A DNA stretch of 32,751 bases from CAYLXX01 sp964387955 (GCA_964387955.1 CAYLXX010000009.1:1-32751); one strand, 5' to 3'; positions 21,709-30,096 are shown, counted from the first letter of the stretch. The notes: generated from the sequence alone by a model not told the origin. Program-made: numbers and translations.

Positions 21709-23556
21709 ATGGAAATACGTAATATCGCCATCATTGCCCACGTTGACCATGGTAAAACTACCTTGGTTGATGCTCTATTGAAGCAAACTCATACTTTCCG
21801 CGATAATCAGAAGGAAATGGGCGAGACGCTCATCATGGACTCCAATGACCTCGAGCGTGAAAAAGGTATCACCATCCTGGCCAAAAACACCTCGGTTTTT
21901 TATAAAAACACTAAAATCAATATCATTGACACCCCAGGTCACGCTGATTTCGGTGGAGAAGTTGAGCGTATCATCAATATGGCCAGCGGTGCCTTGCTTC
22001 TTGTAGATGCCGCCGAAGGTCCACTCCCGCAAACCAAGTTTGTTCTTAAAAAAGCCCTTGAAGCTCACTTGAAAATTATTTTAGTCATCAATAAAATTGA
22101 TAAAAAAGACGCCCGTCCACAGGAAGTCCATCATGAAGTCGAGAGTCTATTTCTTGAACTGGCTCATGATGAACATGCTCTTAATTTCACCACTCTCTAT
22201 GGTGTCGGTCGAGACGGAAAAATGTTTACTTCACTCCCTGAAAAATATAATGCCGATATGGAAGGCGATTTGAGTCCTCTTTTTGAGAAGATAATCGAAG
22301 AAATTCCCAATGTTGCAGTCGCAGCCGACAAGCCGTTTCAGATGCTCATTTCCACGCTCGACACTGATAAATATGTCGGCAAGCTTTGTATCGGTAAAGT
22401 CAGTCGAGGTACTTTAAAACGTGGAGACTCAATTGCCCTGATTGATCACGGTGAAGTTGAGGGAACATATAAAGCATTAAAGTTGTACACAAGCGAAGGT
22501 TTGGAAAGAATTGAAGTGCAAGAAGTAACAGCTGGAGATATTGTGGCCGTTGCAGGCATTCCCGAACTTACAATCGGTCAAACAATCACCGATGTTCAAA
22601 CTCCAGAAGGTTTACCAACTATCGAAGTTGAAGAACCAACGATTAAAGTCACTATCGGCCCCAATACGAGTCCACTTGCAGGACGAGAGGGAAAGTTTAC
22701 GACTTCCAGACAACTTAAGGAGCGCTTGATTAAAGAGCGGGAAACCAATCTTGGACTGCGTATTGAAGATGCCGGAGAAGGAGTGGGATTTATTGTGTAC
22801 GGTCGAGGAGAGCTACATTTGGCAGTACTGATTGAGACTTTAAGACGTGAAGGATTTGAGATGCAGGTGTCTAAGCCACATGTTATCTATAAAACCGTTG
22901 ATGGTAAAAAAAGCGAACCATTTGAAGAAGTAACTATAGATATTGCACCTGATTATCTTGGAGTAATTTCTGAGGAAATGGGTAAACGCAAAGGTATCAT
23001 GCAGAACATGACTACAGATCACAATGGTAATCAAAGATTGGTTTACACAATCTCCAGTCGTAATTTATTGGGTATCCGTAATTCGCTTCTTACCAAAACT
23101 CGCGGAACAGTATTGATGAATTCATATTTCTTAGGTTATAAGCCTGTCGGTCCAACAATGGAATCACTGCGCAATGGAGCGATTGTCGCCACTAATTCTG
23201 GTCAATCGCTCTCCTATGGATTGGTCAATGCTCAAGAGCGGGGAACTCTTTTTGTCGATCCTGGAGTAGATATTTATGAGGGTATGGTAGTCGGTGTCGC
23301 GTCACGCGAACAAGACGTTGAGGTCAATGTTTGTAAAGGTAAAAAACTTACCAACAACCGCTCAGCCGGTGAAGGAGTGTCTGAGTCTCTGGCCCCTGCA
23401 ACAATTCTTTCTCTTGAACAATGTCTTGATTTTATCAATGACGATGAGTTGCTTGAAGTGACCCCGATTAATCTACGCATGCGAAAACGATACCTATCGC
23501 TTACCGAGCGTCGAGTGGTAAATAGAAAAGAGAAACAAAGAGCGCAATTATCGTGA
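21709..23556 (+). CDS. typA: Translational GTPase TypA/BipA
   Basis: This complete 615-aa ribosome-binding GTPase starts MEIRNIAIIAHVDHGKTT (G1), followed by ITILAKNT (G2), DTPGHADFGGEV (G3) and NKID (G4). EF-G-like domains follow, then the TypA-specific C-terminal domain with GYKPVGPTMESLRNGAIVA and a final NLRMRKRYLS. TypA assists ribosome assembly and translation under stress and cold. I chose the ATG at 21709: the upstream in-frame GTG at 21688 lies inside the leader hairpin. No Shine-Dalgarno is present. The 3' end overlaps the converging cupredoxin gene by 9 bp. Confidence 0.97.
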   Translation: MEIRNIAIIAHVDHGKTTLVDALLKQTHTFRDNQKEMGETLIMDSNDLEREKGITILAKNTSVFYKNTKINIIDTPGHADFGGEVERIINMASGALLLVDAAEGPLPQTKFVLKKALEAHLKIILVINKIDKKDARPQEVHHEVESLFLELAHDEHALNFTTLYGVGRDGKMFTSLPEKYNADMEGDLSPLFEKIIEEIPNVAVAADKPFQMLISTLDTDKYVGKLCIGKVSRGTLKRGDSIALIDHGEVEGTYKALKLYTSEGLERIEVQEVTAGDIVAVAGIPELTIGQTITDVQTPEGLPTIEVEEPTIKVTIGPNTSPLAGREGKFTTSRQLKERLIKERETNLGLRIEDAGEGVGFIVYGRGELHLAVLIETLRREGFEMQVSKPHVIYKTVDGKKSEPFEEVTIDIAPDYLGVISEEMGKRKGIMQNMTTDHNGNQRLVYTISSRNLLGIRNSLLTKTRGTVLMNSYFLGYKPVGPTMESLRNGAIVATNSGQSLSYGLVNAQERGTLFVDPGVDIYEGMVVGVASREQDVEVNVCKGKKLTNNRSAGEGVSESLAPATILSLEQCLDFINDDELLEVTPINLRMRKRYLSLTERRVVNRKEKQRAQLS

Positions 23557-23955
23557 GATGGAGATAGTACCTTCTGATTCTTCTTTCATATGATCATGAA
23601 ATGTGTAGTTGCCAAAAGCAGTAAGTATGGCAGTGCTCGATTCACCAGGTGCGAGGAATTGTTCTGTATATCCGGGATATAAAAGGTGTACTGGGTGTTT
23701 TCCAAAAGCAGGTTGATGGCCCATGGTATCTTTATTTACAAAAACTACCATATCACAGACCTTAGCCTGAATTGTCTTAGGATCAAAACCATCATGAGTG
23801 ATAATGATTTGATGGGCAATCAGAGGCATTTGACAATCGACAACATTACTTGCGGCAATTGTTTGCTCGGGGTGTGATCGTACCAGTATAAGTTTACCAA
23901 CAAAAAAAACACCGACAATTGCTAGCATGATCATGAGGAGAGATTTGACCTTCAT
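23548..23955 (-). CDS. Exported cupredoxin-like protein
   Basis: This 135-aa protein has an N-terminal membrane or signal segment (about residues 4-24) and a cupredoxin-type beta sandwich. GFDPKTIQAKVCDMVVFVN (56-74) is the N-terminal strand pair, H80/H87/H90 sit in the first ligand loop and YTFHDHMKEESEGTI (117-131) replaces the usual C-x-x-H-x-x-x-M loop. The C-terminal Cys ligand is absent and H120/H122 are present, as in the HDH variants I recall from CPR cupredoxins. It may bind copper differently from plastocyanin, or have no redox role. It has its own promoter with a predicted leaderless mRNA and converges on typA with a 9-bp overlap. Confidence 0.85.
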   Translation of the reverse strand: MKVKSLLMIMLAIVGVFFVGKLILVRSHPEQTIAASNVVDCQMPLIAHQIIITHDGFDPKTIQAKVCDMVVFVNKDTMGHQPAFGKHPVHLLYPGYTEQFLAPGESSTAILTAFGNYTFHDHMKEESEGTISISR

Positions 23956-23962
23956 ATCATTG

Positions 23963-23989
23963 ATTATAGTATAAATTCAGAGAAGTCAA
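23963..23989 (-). promoter_or_regulatory. Leaderless-type promoter of the cupredoxin gene
   Basis: TTGACT (23989-23984), a 15-nt spacer and a perfect TATAAT (23968-23963). The -10 ends 7 nt before the ATG, so transcription should start at about the start codon. Confidence 0.65.
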
Positions 23990-24002
23990 GAAAGGATTTT
24001 GC

Positions 24003-25502
24003 TTAAGGCCTGAGAAGATTGATGATACGCTCTCCGGCTTTGACGGCATTATTTAGTCGGAGATCACTTTCGATATTAGCCTGGAGAGAATTAAAAAAAG
24101 CCAATCTATCTATAGAATCAACAGAGAGTGCGTCAAATAAAGTATTGGTTCTCTTTATTAGTCCCCGGCCGCTTTTTACAAGTATTTCTGGTTGTACTAA
24201 CCCCATTGAGGTATAAAATGCAAGGTGAGAGAAATTATCGCCATACCCAGTATATAGTGCAAGCTGCCCAAACCCCTTGTTTTCTCCGGTCCATTGACCC
24301 GAGAATTCATATTTTCCATCATTTACTCTGACAGTTTGACCTAAATATGATGTACCAAAGTTTACTTCCTCTGAATCTGCCCTTGGGATTTTATTGTATA
24401 GTGCAGCATAACTTAATAAACCCAATGCGCGTAAGTGGTGTACTATTTTTTCGTGGTCTTCGTCCTTGCCATCAAAATCTGCCTTTTTCTTGCTGCGATT
24501 AATAGTTGAGGTAAAGAATGTTTGTCGTAACTCAGGGAACAAGAGAGTCATATGGAGCCAATTAGCAATTGCGACAGGATAGGTTGAGGGATTCATCCTC
24601 ATTTCGATTATGCCGCGATCATTGCGAGAAAGTTGTATATAGGAGTCTTTTTGGTATTGAGCCATGTTGGCGATGGCTAATTTTTTCCAAAGATTTTGTA
24701 TATCTTCGACGTACTCGGGTAAAAAATGAAATTCTGCTCCAACTGTGGGGAATCCTTCAAATGCCTGTTCATGATCTGAGATATCAGGAATAGGTTGAGA
24801 TTGTTCTTTTCCTTGTAGTTTATGCAAATAAGTTCGCCATCTGGCTACTTGAGAAAGTCCGAGATCTTTTGTTTCGGTCGGCTTAACAGGATCGTTACTC
24901 ACCGCTTCTGCCATACGGTACACTCTTCCCTTAAAAACTTTGTCGGTTTCATCGACTTCACCGCCAGATGCAACATACATCACCATAGCACTGGCTATGG
25001 CATCAGCACTGCGCAGATCGCCCAGTTGAGTCATGTTCGCAACAAAATTAACAACTTTCACAACATCGTCAAGTTCTTTGATAGCAGACGAATTCCCAGG
25101 TACAGTATGACGAATAAGACCACCTAAAATAAAAGCAGTCCGTGCTGCTTGGCGCTCATTTTTTTCACGAAATTTTTTGATTACTGCGGCGACTGCAGGT
25201 TGTTTAAATGCGGTCTCGAATCTGATTGGTTCGAGATTGAGTGGAGTAAAATAAGTATCCGTAGTTAGTCCGGCAGGCCCAGAAAAAGATACTCTCTGAC
25301 CGGTAAATTCACTTGCCAATCGTTTAGTGGTTGGTTCATCAAATTCCCATCGGCCATTGTGCCAAAGAAATCCGTTATTCTTCATGGCGAAGTAAAAGTT
25401 TCTATCAAGATCAGATAAAGATTCGTGATTTTCGAGAAAATCGTCACCAGAGGGGCCTATTTTAATAATAGCTCGAGATGGTTGTTCGTTGAGATTGGGC
25501 AT
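24003..25502 (-). CDS. Uncharacterised 499-aa protein
   Basis: I do not recognise this protein with confidence. It is soluble, without signal or membrane segments. Residues 115-215 are helical (RTAFILGGLIRHTVP, then NFVANMTQLGDLRSADAIASA). A conserved-looking core at about 265-325 has VGAEFHFLPEYVED and, later, SRNDRGIIEMRMNPSTYP. The G-x-E-F and I-E-M-R patterns are reminiscent of carboxylate-amine ligase (GCS2/amidoligase) folds, where such acidic residues bind metal-ATP, but this is weak. The C-terminal part (385-450) is rich in Gly, Tyr and Phe. It lies 4 nt after a small proline-rich protein gene, so the two are probably one transcript and may act together. Confidence 0.7.
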   Translation of the reverse strand: MPNLNEQPSRAIIKIGPSGDDFLENHESLSDLDRNFYFAMKNNGFLWHNGRWEFDEPTTKRLASEFTGQRVSFSGPAGLTTDTYFTPLNLEPIRFETAFKQPAVAAVIKKFREKNERQAARTAFILGGLIRHTVPGNSSAIKELDDVVKVVNFVANMTQLGDLRSADAIASAMVMYVASGGEVDETDKVFKGRVYRMAEAVSNDPVKPTETKDLGLSQVARWRTYLHKLQGKEQSQPIPDISDHEQAFEGFPTVGAEFHFLPEYVEDIQNLWKKLAIANMAQYQKDSYIQLSRNDRGIIEMRMNPSTYPVAIANWLHMTLLFPELRQTFFTSTINRSKKKADFDGKDEDHEKIVHHLRALGLLSYAALYNKIPRADSEEVNFGTSYLGQTVRVNDGKYEFSGQWTGENKGFGQLALYTGYGDNFSHLAFYTSMGLVQPEILVKSGRGLIKRTNTLFDALSVDSIDRLAFFNSLQANIESDLRLNNAVKAGERIINLLRP

Positions 25503-25506
25503 AGTG

Positions 25507-25719
25507 TTAGCCTCTTGCTGGTACAGGAGTTCGAGGTACTGTAACTGGTGTACGAGTCGGGATTACATCAGGAGTTGATGGTGCACGAGTAGGTATATCT
25601 CTATCTGGTAACGGATTGGGAATTTCGGGGACTTCTCTTCTTTGTGGTCTCTCAGAAGGCGGCGGCACAGCTGGTTTAGCTTGTGTCGGAATTATAAATC
25701 CTCGTTCAATATTCGACAT
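25507..25719 (-). CDS. Small proline/arginine-rich protein
   Basis: This 70-aa protein is disordered by composition. After MSNIERGF it is mostly Pro, Arg, Thr and Val, with PT-R/PD repeats (DIPTRAPSTPDVIPTRTPV). There is no signal peptide, so it is probably cytosolic. I chose the ATG at 25719, since a near-consensus promoter ends 11 nt upstream. The longer frame's ATG at 25731 overlaps the -10 box itself. It sits 4 nt before the 499-aa gene and could be a flexible partner or scaffold for it. Low complexity means it may have few detectable homologues. Confidence 0.65.
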   Translation of the reverse strand: MSNIERGFIIPTQAKPAVPPPSERPQRREVPEIPNPLPDRDIPTRAPSTPDVIPTRTPVTVPRTPVPARG

Positions 25720-25730
25720 ATTAAAAACCA

Positions 25731-25758
25731 ATTATAATAAAAAAATTAAGAGTTTCAA
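25731..25758 (-). promoter_or_regulatory. Leaderless-type promoter of the proline-rich / 499-aa operon
   Basis: TTGAAA (25758-25753), a 16-nt spacer and a perfect TATAAT (25736-25731). The -10 ends 11 nt before the ATG at 25719, so the leader is about 5 nt. Confidence 0.75.
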
Positions 25759-25762
25759 GAAA

Positions 25763-26542
25763 TCATTCATACAATTTTATTCCTCCGATGGGATCTGGAA
25801 AAAGTGGTTTTTCTCCTTGATTAAAAGCATAAAATGGTGCTTCGCTTATAATTCTCCCATTAATTTCACCACTAAAATGATGGTCACAATCGGGGATAGT
25901 AAAAAGCTCTTTATTTTTAGCAGCGAGTGACATGTTGTAAAAATGTTGGCCGGCATGAGATCCGACAATTTCATCATTCTCACCAATCACAATTGTTAAA
26001 TCACCTTTAAACCGTACAAGTCCTTGAGTGATACGTGCATGACCCATATCGCCAGATGGTGCAAAAAGCAACATTTTTGAAACTTCAGGATATTCACGTG
26101 CGATTGCTGCGATTGCACTCGCGCCGGCCGAGAACCCCATAAGTAGAATTTCTGGTTTCGCTTCACCGCATATTTCCCAAGCATGTTCTCTGGCATACTC
26201 TAAAGCAACTTTAGCGTTGAAATCAGGCAGAAATCCTTTTCTGAACTGATTGCCTGTTCGCACAACAGCGCCAAGATCGGTAGATTGCATGTGATGTGCG
26301 AGTTTTTTGTATTTATCTGCAAATCCGTCTATATCTCCATTGGCTCCTGGTACATTAATAATAATTCTTCTTGATAGATTGGGGTGAATTGCAAGTTTTA
26401 CAGGCTCTATCAACTCTTTCAGAAAAAATTCCCCATTTTGGTAAGAGAGGTTATTGCTCCGCGCAGTATATGTTCCGTTAAAAGTCCGAATGGATTTACC
26501 CATGTAGTCAGTTTCATTTGCTTGACCCACAAACTCAGACAT
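25763..26542 (-). CDS. Alpha/beta hydrolase
   Basis: This 259-aa protein has an alpha/beta-hydrolase layout. RRIIINVPGANGDIDG (58-73) is the oxyanion-strand region, LLMGFSAGAS has the nucleophile elbow G-F-S-A-G with S138, IVIGENDEIVG gives D190 as acid and DCDHHFSG gives H221 or H222 as base. The triad is complete and correctly ordered. There is no signal peptide, so it acts in the cytosol, probably as an esterase or lipase-like enzyme of unknown substrate. It has its own extended -10 inside the end of the next upstream gene and a predicted near-leaderless mRNA. Confidence 0.88.
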   Translation of the reverse strand: MSEFVGQANETDYMGKSIRTFNGTYTARSNNLSYQNGEFFLKELIEPVKLAIHPNLSRRIIINVPGANGDIDGFADKYKKLAHHMQSTDLGAVVRTGNQFRKGFLPDFNAKVALEYAREHAWEICGEAKPEILLMGFSAGASAIAAIAREYPEVSKMLLFAPSGDMGHARITQGLVRFKGDLTIVIGENDEIVGSHAGQHFYNMSLAAKNKELFTIPDCDHHFSGEINGRIISEAPFYAFNQGEKPLFPDPIGGIKLYE

Positions 26543-26551
26543 AGAAGAGCA

Positions 26552-26560
26552 ATTATATCA
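26552..26560 (-). promoter_or_regulatory. Extended -10 promoter of the alpha/beta hydrolase
   Basis: TGATATAAT is an extended -10 that overlaps the last codons of the upstream membrane-protein gene and ends 9 nt before the hydrolase ATG. Confidence 0.6.
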
Positions 26561-28166
26561 AAGAAAGAACCAGAATTATACCTATGAGCCCTAATCCAAT
26601 AAGAGATAGTCCATTGCCAATTTTTTGCGCAGGTGTACTCAGTATGACTAACTGCACTTGATGATTTCCTTCTGGTACATCAAACGTGATGAGGCCATAT
26701 TTAGTTGATGGATAGATGGTAGATTTTTTTCCATCGATAAAAAGGTGCCAATTGGGGAAATAATATTTCACCACGGATATTCTTCCTTTCCCTATGGTTT
26801 GTAAATCGATTTCTCGACCATTCTTTTTTACTGACGTTTCAGAAATTGTCGAAGTTGTCTGAAAAATCGGATAAGTTTTATTGGCTAACTCTTTTGGAAT
26901 ACATTGTTTCACCCATTTAGGTAGATATTCATTTTCCCAGGTTGTTGTTGAACATACTCCTTCTGCTTTATATTCGGGAATATCATTGTAGGTATAAGGT
27001 CGAAGATAAGAATTTTGAAGAATTATTGCATACATTAGAACGAGTCCAACAATAATTATTTGTATCCAAAATTTTTTAATTTGAGATAACGCTAATCCGC
27101 ATATAAAAATTGCACAAACAATACTAATCGACAAAAATCGCCAAGGTGATTGTAAATATCTTATTTGAGGAATATGATCCCAAATAAATTTTGATACTGA
27201 GATGGTAAACAAAAGTGATACTACAAATATTGCCAGGAAATAGATAAACTCTTTACGGTAGATAAATGCTTTCCGGGTAAATAAATAGACGACGCTTCCT
27301 AAAGTGGCAATCAACAATCCAAGTCCGAAGGTAGGAAAATCATGATTGATTTTGTCGAATCCAATAAGTTGAAACATTGAGAGAAAACCTGCCAAATATT
27401 GATTGGTCGCATAACCTGATTGATCGTAAATAATGTATTGTTTTTCAAGTACAAGCGGCAGCCAAAAAAATGCACTCAAAAGTAATCCTAATCCCAGAGA
27501 CAAACCAATTCCCACGATGCTTTCTTTTTTATAAGGTGGGATAAAAACCATGCACAGGAGAAAAAAAGTGAAAACAAATGTTATGGCAATATGTGACAAA
27601 ATCGCCAGTGCAAGAAAAATTGCAGCAAGGACACAATGTAAAAAAATCGGTTTATCTCTTACTTTAAAAAATGACCAAAACACCCAAGGAAAAAATGCCA
27701 ATCCCCAAAGTTCAGCTAGCGCTCCACGTACATAAACGTCATACCCCACGTAGGCAGATGACAGAAATAAACAAACTCCCAAAAGCGCAGGTATCGTGCC
27801 AGTATATTTTTTAAGAAGAAAAAAAATTCCTAGCGCTCCGATGGTAATTCCTGTCAAAAAAATCAACTTCGTCGCCTTTACGGGTCGATGGACAATGAGC
27901 TGATACCCGGCGCCGATATAATAGGGTAAAGGTGAGTAATAATTGAAAAGCATGTACCCGCCGCGATTACCAAAATTGTCTATGTAACGTACCGGAAACT
28001 GGCCACTTTTTAACTCAGTCAACATTTGATCGATGCGCACCACTTGCACGTCATCCATTGTCGGGAAAAAACCTGCGTGTTTAAAAGGCAGTGAAAAATA
28101 AATAAAAAAAGCGAGAGTTATGATTGCGGTAATGCACACGGGGATAAGACTTTTTTGCTGGTTCAT
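26553..28166 (-). CDS. Large membrane protein, GT-C/YfhO-like
   Basis: This 537-aa protein has about ten to twelve membrane segments and an outer C-terminal beta domain (about residues 410-505). The first external loop has FFPTMDDVQVVRID, an acidic motif typical of GT-C-type membrane proteins, then GYMLFNYYSPLPYYIG. The C-terminal segment VVKYYFPNWHLFIDGK, then FDVPEGNHQVQLV, resembles YfhO-like and 6-pyruvoyl-tetrahydropterin-synthase-related membrane proteins, which are annotated as possible glycosyl or lipid-linked sugar enzymes. I chose the ATG at 28166, 2 nt after the MFS stop, over a TTG at 28220 that would overlap it. It is probably cotranscribed with the transporter. Confidence 0.78.
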   Translation of the reverse strand: MNQQKSLIPVCITAIITLAFFIYFSLPFKHAGFFPTMDDVQVVRIDQMLTELKSGQFPVRYIDNFGNRGGYMLFNYYSPLPYYIGAGYQLIVHRPVKATKLIFLTGITIGALGIFFLLKKYTGTIPALLGVCLFLSSAYVGYDVYVRGALAELWGLAFFPWVFWSFFKVRDKPIFLHCVLAAIFLALAILSHIAITFVFTFFLLCMVFIPPYKKESIVGIGLSLGLGLLLSAFFWLPLVLEKQYIIYDQSGYATNQYLAGFLSMFQLIGFDKINHDFPTFGLGLLIATLGSVVYLFTRKAFIYRKEFIYFLAIFVVSLLFTISVSKFIWDHIPQIRYLQSPWRFLSISIVCAIFICGLALSQIKKFWIQIIIVGLVLMYAIILQNSYLRPYTYNDIPEYKAEGVCSTTTWENEYLPKWVKQCIPKELANKTYPIFQTTSTISETSVKKNGREIDLQTIGKGRISVVKYYFPNWHLFIDGKKSTIYPSTKYGLITFDVPEGNHQVQLVILSTPAQKIGNGLSLIGLGLIGIILVLSLI

Positions 28167-28168
28167 AT

Positions 28169-29329
28169 CTACACAAAATGTTCCTCTTTGGAAATGAATA
28201 AGGCAATAAACGATAGACAACCGAGAACAATCAGAGTGATAGGGAGTGATTTGGTAGCAAAATAACCGACAAAAATATTAAGAAATATGAGCACCGTTCT
28301 TCTGACCATAGAGATAAACGATAAAATTGTAGCTCGCTCAAGTGACGCTATATTATTGTTCATATAAGCGTTCATAAGTTCAAATCTACTTATACCAAAA
28401 CCGCCTGCAAAAATTATAAACAGTAAAACTGTGACAGGATTGGGAAATAATCCGGCCAGAATAAATGATATACCAGTTACGAGTGCGCCAAACTGGAAAA
28501 AACGCCTACCCGAACCAAATAACTTCTCTAATTTCGTAAAGTTGATCGAAACAAGAATTTGAGCGCCAATAAGCAATACATATACTAATCCGTAGTAGGC
28601 CAGAGGAACATTGAGCATTTTTAGCAGAGATGGATAAAGCCAAAAGACAAAATAAGCAGTAGCCGATACAATGATCGCGTCGGCTGCCAGCACACGTAAA
28701 ATTTTATGATTATATAAATAACTCACGCCCTCCTTCAGGATTTTATGATAAGTTAAACGTGTTCCTTTCTTATTTTTTTTGGGTTCGCGACTTGTCAATA
28801 TTACAACCGCTGCAATCATGAAAGGTACTACAGACAAAATCATAGGAGCTTTTAATCCGAAACTTGAGGCTATGAATCCGCTCAAAGTCCCTGAAATAAG
28901 GAATCCGATAAGTGCGACTGAATTACTCTTACCAAAATTACTCTTACTTTCATGCAGTTTACCTTCTTCGTCGAGTGCATCGTAGAGATACGCTTTGTCT
29001 GATCCTGACATGAGGGCAATTGATAATGCATAAAGAGCCTCGGCCAAAAAAAAGAAAGCATACGAGGGTTCAAGTGTGAATATGGCAATGGCCAGTGTCA
29101 AAAAAATAGCTCCCAACCCGAGCGAATATTTTCTCCCAAAATAGTCAGAAATCAGACCGGTCGGCACTTCAAGCAAAAAAATCCACAGCATGTACCACGA
29201 CTGAAGGATTTGTATCTGAAAAAGATTAAGACCGGCTTCCTGGGTAAAAAAAGGTACTAATATTGCCGAGAAAAATCTAAGGTTAACAAAAAATGTGAAT
29301 AAGTAGTATTTCCAGATAGTACCGCGCAT
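28169..29329 (-). CDS. MFS transporter
   Basis: This 386-aa protein has about 12 membrane helices in two halves. The MFS signature between helices 2 and 3 is clear: EVPTGLISDYFGRKYSLG (D-x-x-GRK, about residues 54-71). Charged central loop residues (REPKKNKKG) separate the halves. Substrate is unknown; related small MFS proteins are often exporters of drugs or metabolites. An extended -10 TGTTATACT ends 9 nt before the ATG and no Shine-Dalgarno is present. The membrane protein gene follows after 2 nt. Confidence 0.92.
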   Translation of the reverse strand: MRGTIWKYYLFTFFVNLRFFSAILVPFFTQEAGLNLFQIQILQSWYMLWIFLLEVPTGLISDYFGRKYSLGLGAIFLTLAIAIFTLEPSYAFFFLAEALYALSIALMSGSDKAYLYDALDEEGKLHESKSNFGKSNSVALIGFLISGTLSGFIASSFGLKAPMILSVVPFMIAAVVILTSREPKKNKKGTRLTYHKILKEGVSYLYNHKILRVLAADAIIVSATAYFVFWLYPSLLKMLNVPLAYYGLVYVLLIGAQILVSINFTKLEKLFGSGRRFFQFGALVTGISFILAGLFPNPVTVLLFIIFAGGFGISRFELMNAYMNNNIASLERATILSFISMVRRTVLIFLNIFVGYFATKSLPITLIVLGCLSFIALFISKEEHFV

Positions 29330-29338
29330 TAAGATACT

Positions 29339-29347
29339 AGTATAACA
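29339..29347 (-). promoter_or_regulatory. Extended -10 promoter of the MFS operon
   Basis: TGTTATACT is an extended -10 whose hexamer ends 9 nt before the ATG at 29329. No convincing -35 was found. Confidence 0.5.
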
Positions 29348-29369
29348 GGTAGAGCTGAATTGCTATTTC

Positions 29370-29564
29370 TCACCTCTTTAAGAGAGGATACAGGTGACCC
29401 AGAAGGCTTAACACGAGGAAAAAAACTCCCCAGCGTACTGGATGGCTACCGATGAAAGGATACGTGATCAAGATTCCGATACCAATTCCGCCTAGGCCAT
29501 GAATGAGACCATTGTAGGCAGTGTGCTGCTTCATGTATTTCTCAGCCTTTTTGAGATTAAACAT
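29370..29564 (-). CDS. Small two-helix membrane protein
   Basis: This 64-aa protein has a charged amphipathic N-terminus (MFNLKKAEKYMK) and two hydrophobic segments (about residues 19-37 and 43-60) separated by a SHPVRW loop. It is not recognised as a named family. Similar small proteins with a Gly-rich first helix (GLGGIGIGILI) occur in many bacteria. A promoter with a perfect TTGACA lies upstream, and its predicted start leaves a leader of only a few nucleotides. A start at the internal ATG (29534) is possible but less well placed. Confidence 0.65.
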   Translation of the reverse strand: MFNLKKAEKYMKQHTAYNGLIHGLGGIGIGILITYPFIGSHPVRWGVFFLVLSLLGHLYPLLKR

Positions 29565-29573
29565 CTTACTTTT

Positions 29574-29602
29574 AGACTAAGAGTAATTAGAGTATTTGTC
29601 AA
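29574..29602 (-). promoter_or_regulatory. Promoter of the small membrane protein
   Basis: A perfect TTGACA (29602-29597), a 17-nt spacer and a weak TAGTCT (29579-29574). The -10 ends 9 nt before the ATG. The -35 overlaps a TTGTCA on the other strand. Confidence 0.55.
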
Positions 29603-29626
29603 TAGCACATTTTTTTAAGCTAAAAT
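29596..29626 (+). promoter_or_regulatory. Possible promoter of the PepSY-like gene
   Basis: TTGTCA (29596-29601) and TAAAAT (29621-29626) with a long 19-nt spacer. The predicted leader is about 38 nt and includes the Shine-Dalgarno. Confidence 0.35.
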
Positions 29627-29655
29627 TCAGTTTCGGTTTATAGACTGGTTACATG

Positions 29656-29666
29656 AAAGGAGGTGA
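29656..29666 (+). promoter_or_regulatory. Full Shine-Dalgarno deciding the start of the PepSY-like gene
   Basis: AAAGGAGGTGA matches the anti-Shine-Dalgarno almost fully and lies 4 nt before the ATG at 29671. It rules out the in-frame ATG at 29653, which would translate the ribosome-binding site. Confidence 0.9.
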
Positions 29667-29670
29667 GAAT

Positions 29671-30096
29671 ATGCGCACCCAAGCACCAGGAAATAAATAT
29701 TTGGTAACTGCAGTGGTGGGTATAGTGATGTTAGCCGGAGCAATTGGCGGTACTATGTTAAAAGTTGCCAATGTCAATGCACAAACTACTGTTACAACTG
29801 CTCAGAATAACATTCAGCAACCACCAGCTGGAAAAGGGCCACATACTGCCAACGGCATCACAGAGCAAGTGTTAACCGGCGGTAACGTCGACAAAGCCAA
29901 GGCAGCAGCCATTAAAGCAGTGCCAGGCGCAACTATTTTGCGCTTAGAAACTGATGCCGAAGGAGATGCCTATGAGGCTCACATGACTAAATCAGATGGT
30001 ACGATGGCGACTGTGAAATTTGATAGTAATTTCAATGTTACTCGTATTGATTCAGGTTTCGGTGGACCAAAAGGCGGACATATCCAAACACAATAA
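29671..30096 (+). CDS. Secreted PepSY-like domain protein
   Basis: This 141-aa exported protein has a signal or anchor segment (about residues 12-36, ending near VNAQ), a Thr/Gln/Pro linker and one small C-terminal domain (about 65-130). This domain reads as a PepSY-like repeat: VDKAKAAAIKAVPGATILRLE, then a YEAHMTKSDGTMATVKFD strand pair. PepSY domains are small extracellular modules often linked to peptidase inhibition or signalling. The tail is Gly-rich with a final His. It has the best Shine-Dalgarno in the window and its own terminator, so it may be strongly translated as a single-gene unit. Confidence 0.85.
   Translation: MRTQAPGNKYLVTAVVGIVMLAGAIGGTMLKVANVNAQTTVTTAQNNIQQPPAGKGPHTANGITEQVLTGGNVDKAKAAAIKAVPGATILRLETDAEGDAYEAHMTKSDGTMATVKFDSNFNVTRIDSGFGGPKGGHIQTQ

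Noticed and set aside
28167..28220. TTG start extending the large membrane protein gene
   Set aside because: The extension reads through the end of the MFS gene in another frame and is not hydrophobic in a useful way. ATG 28166 is 2 nt after the MFS stop.
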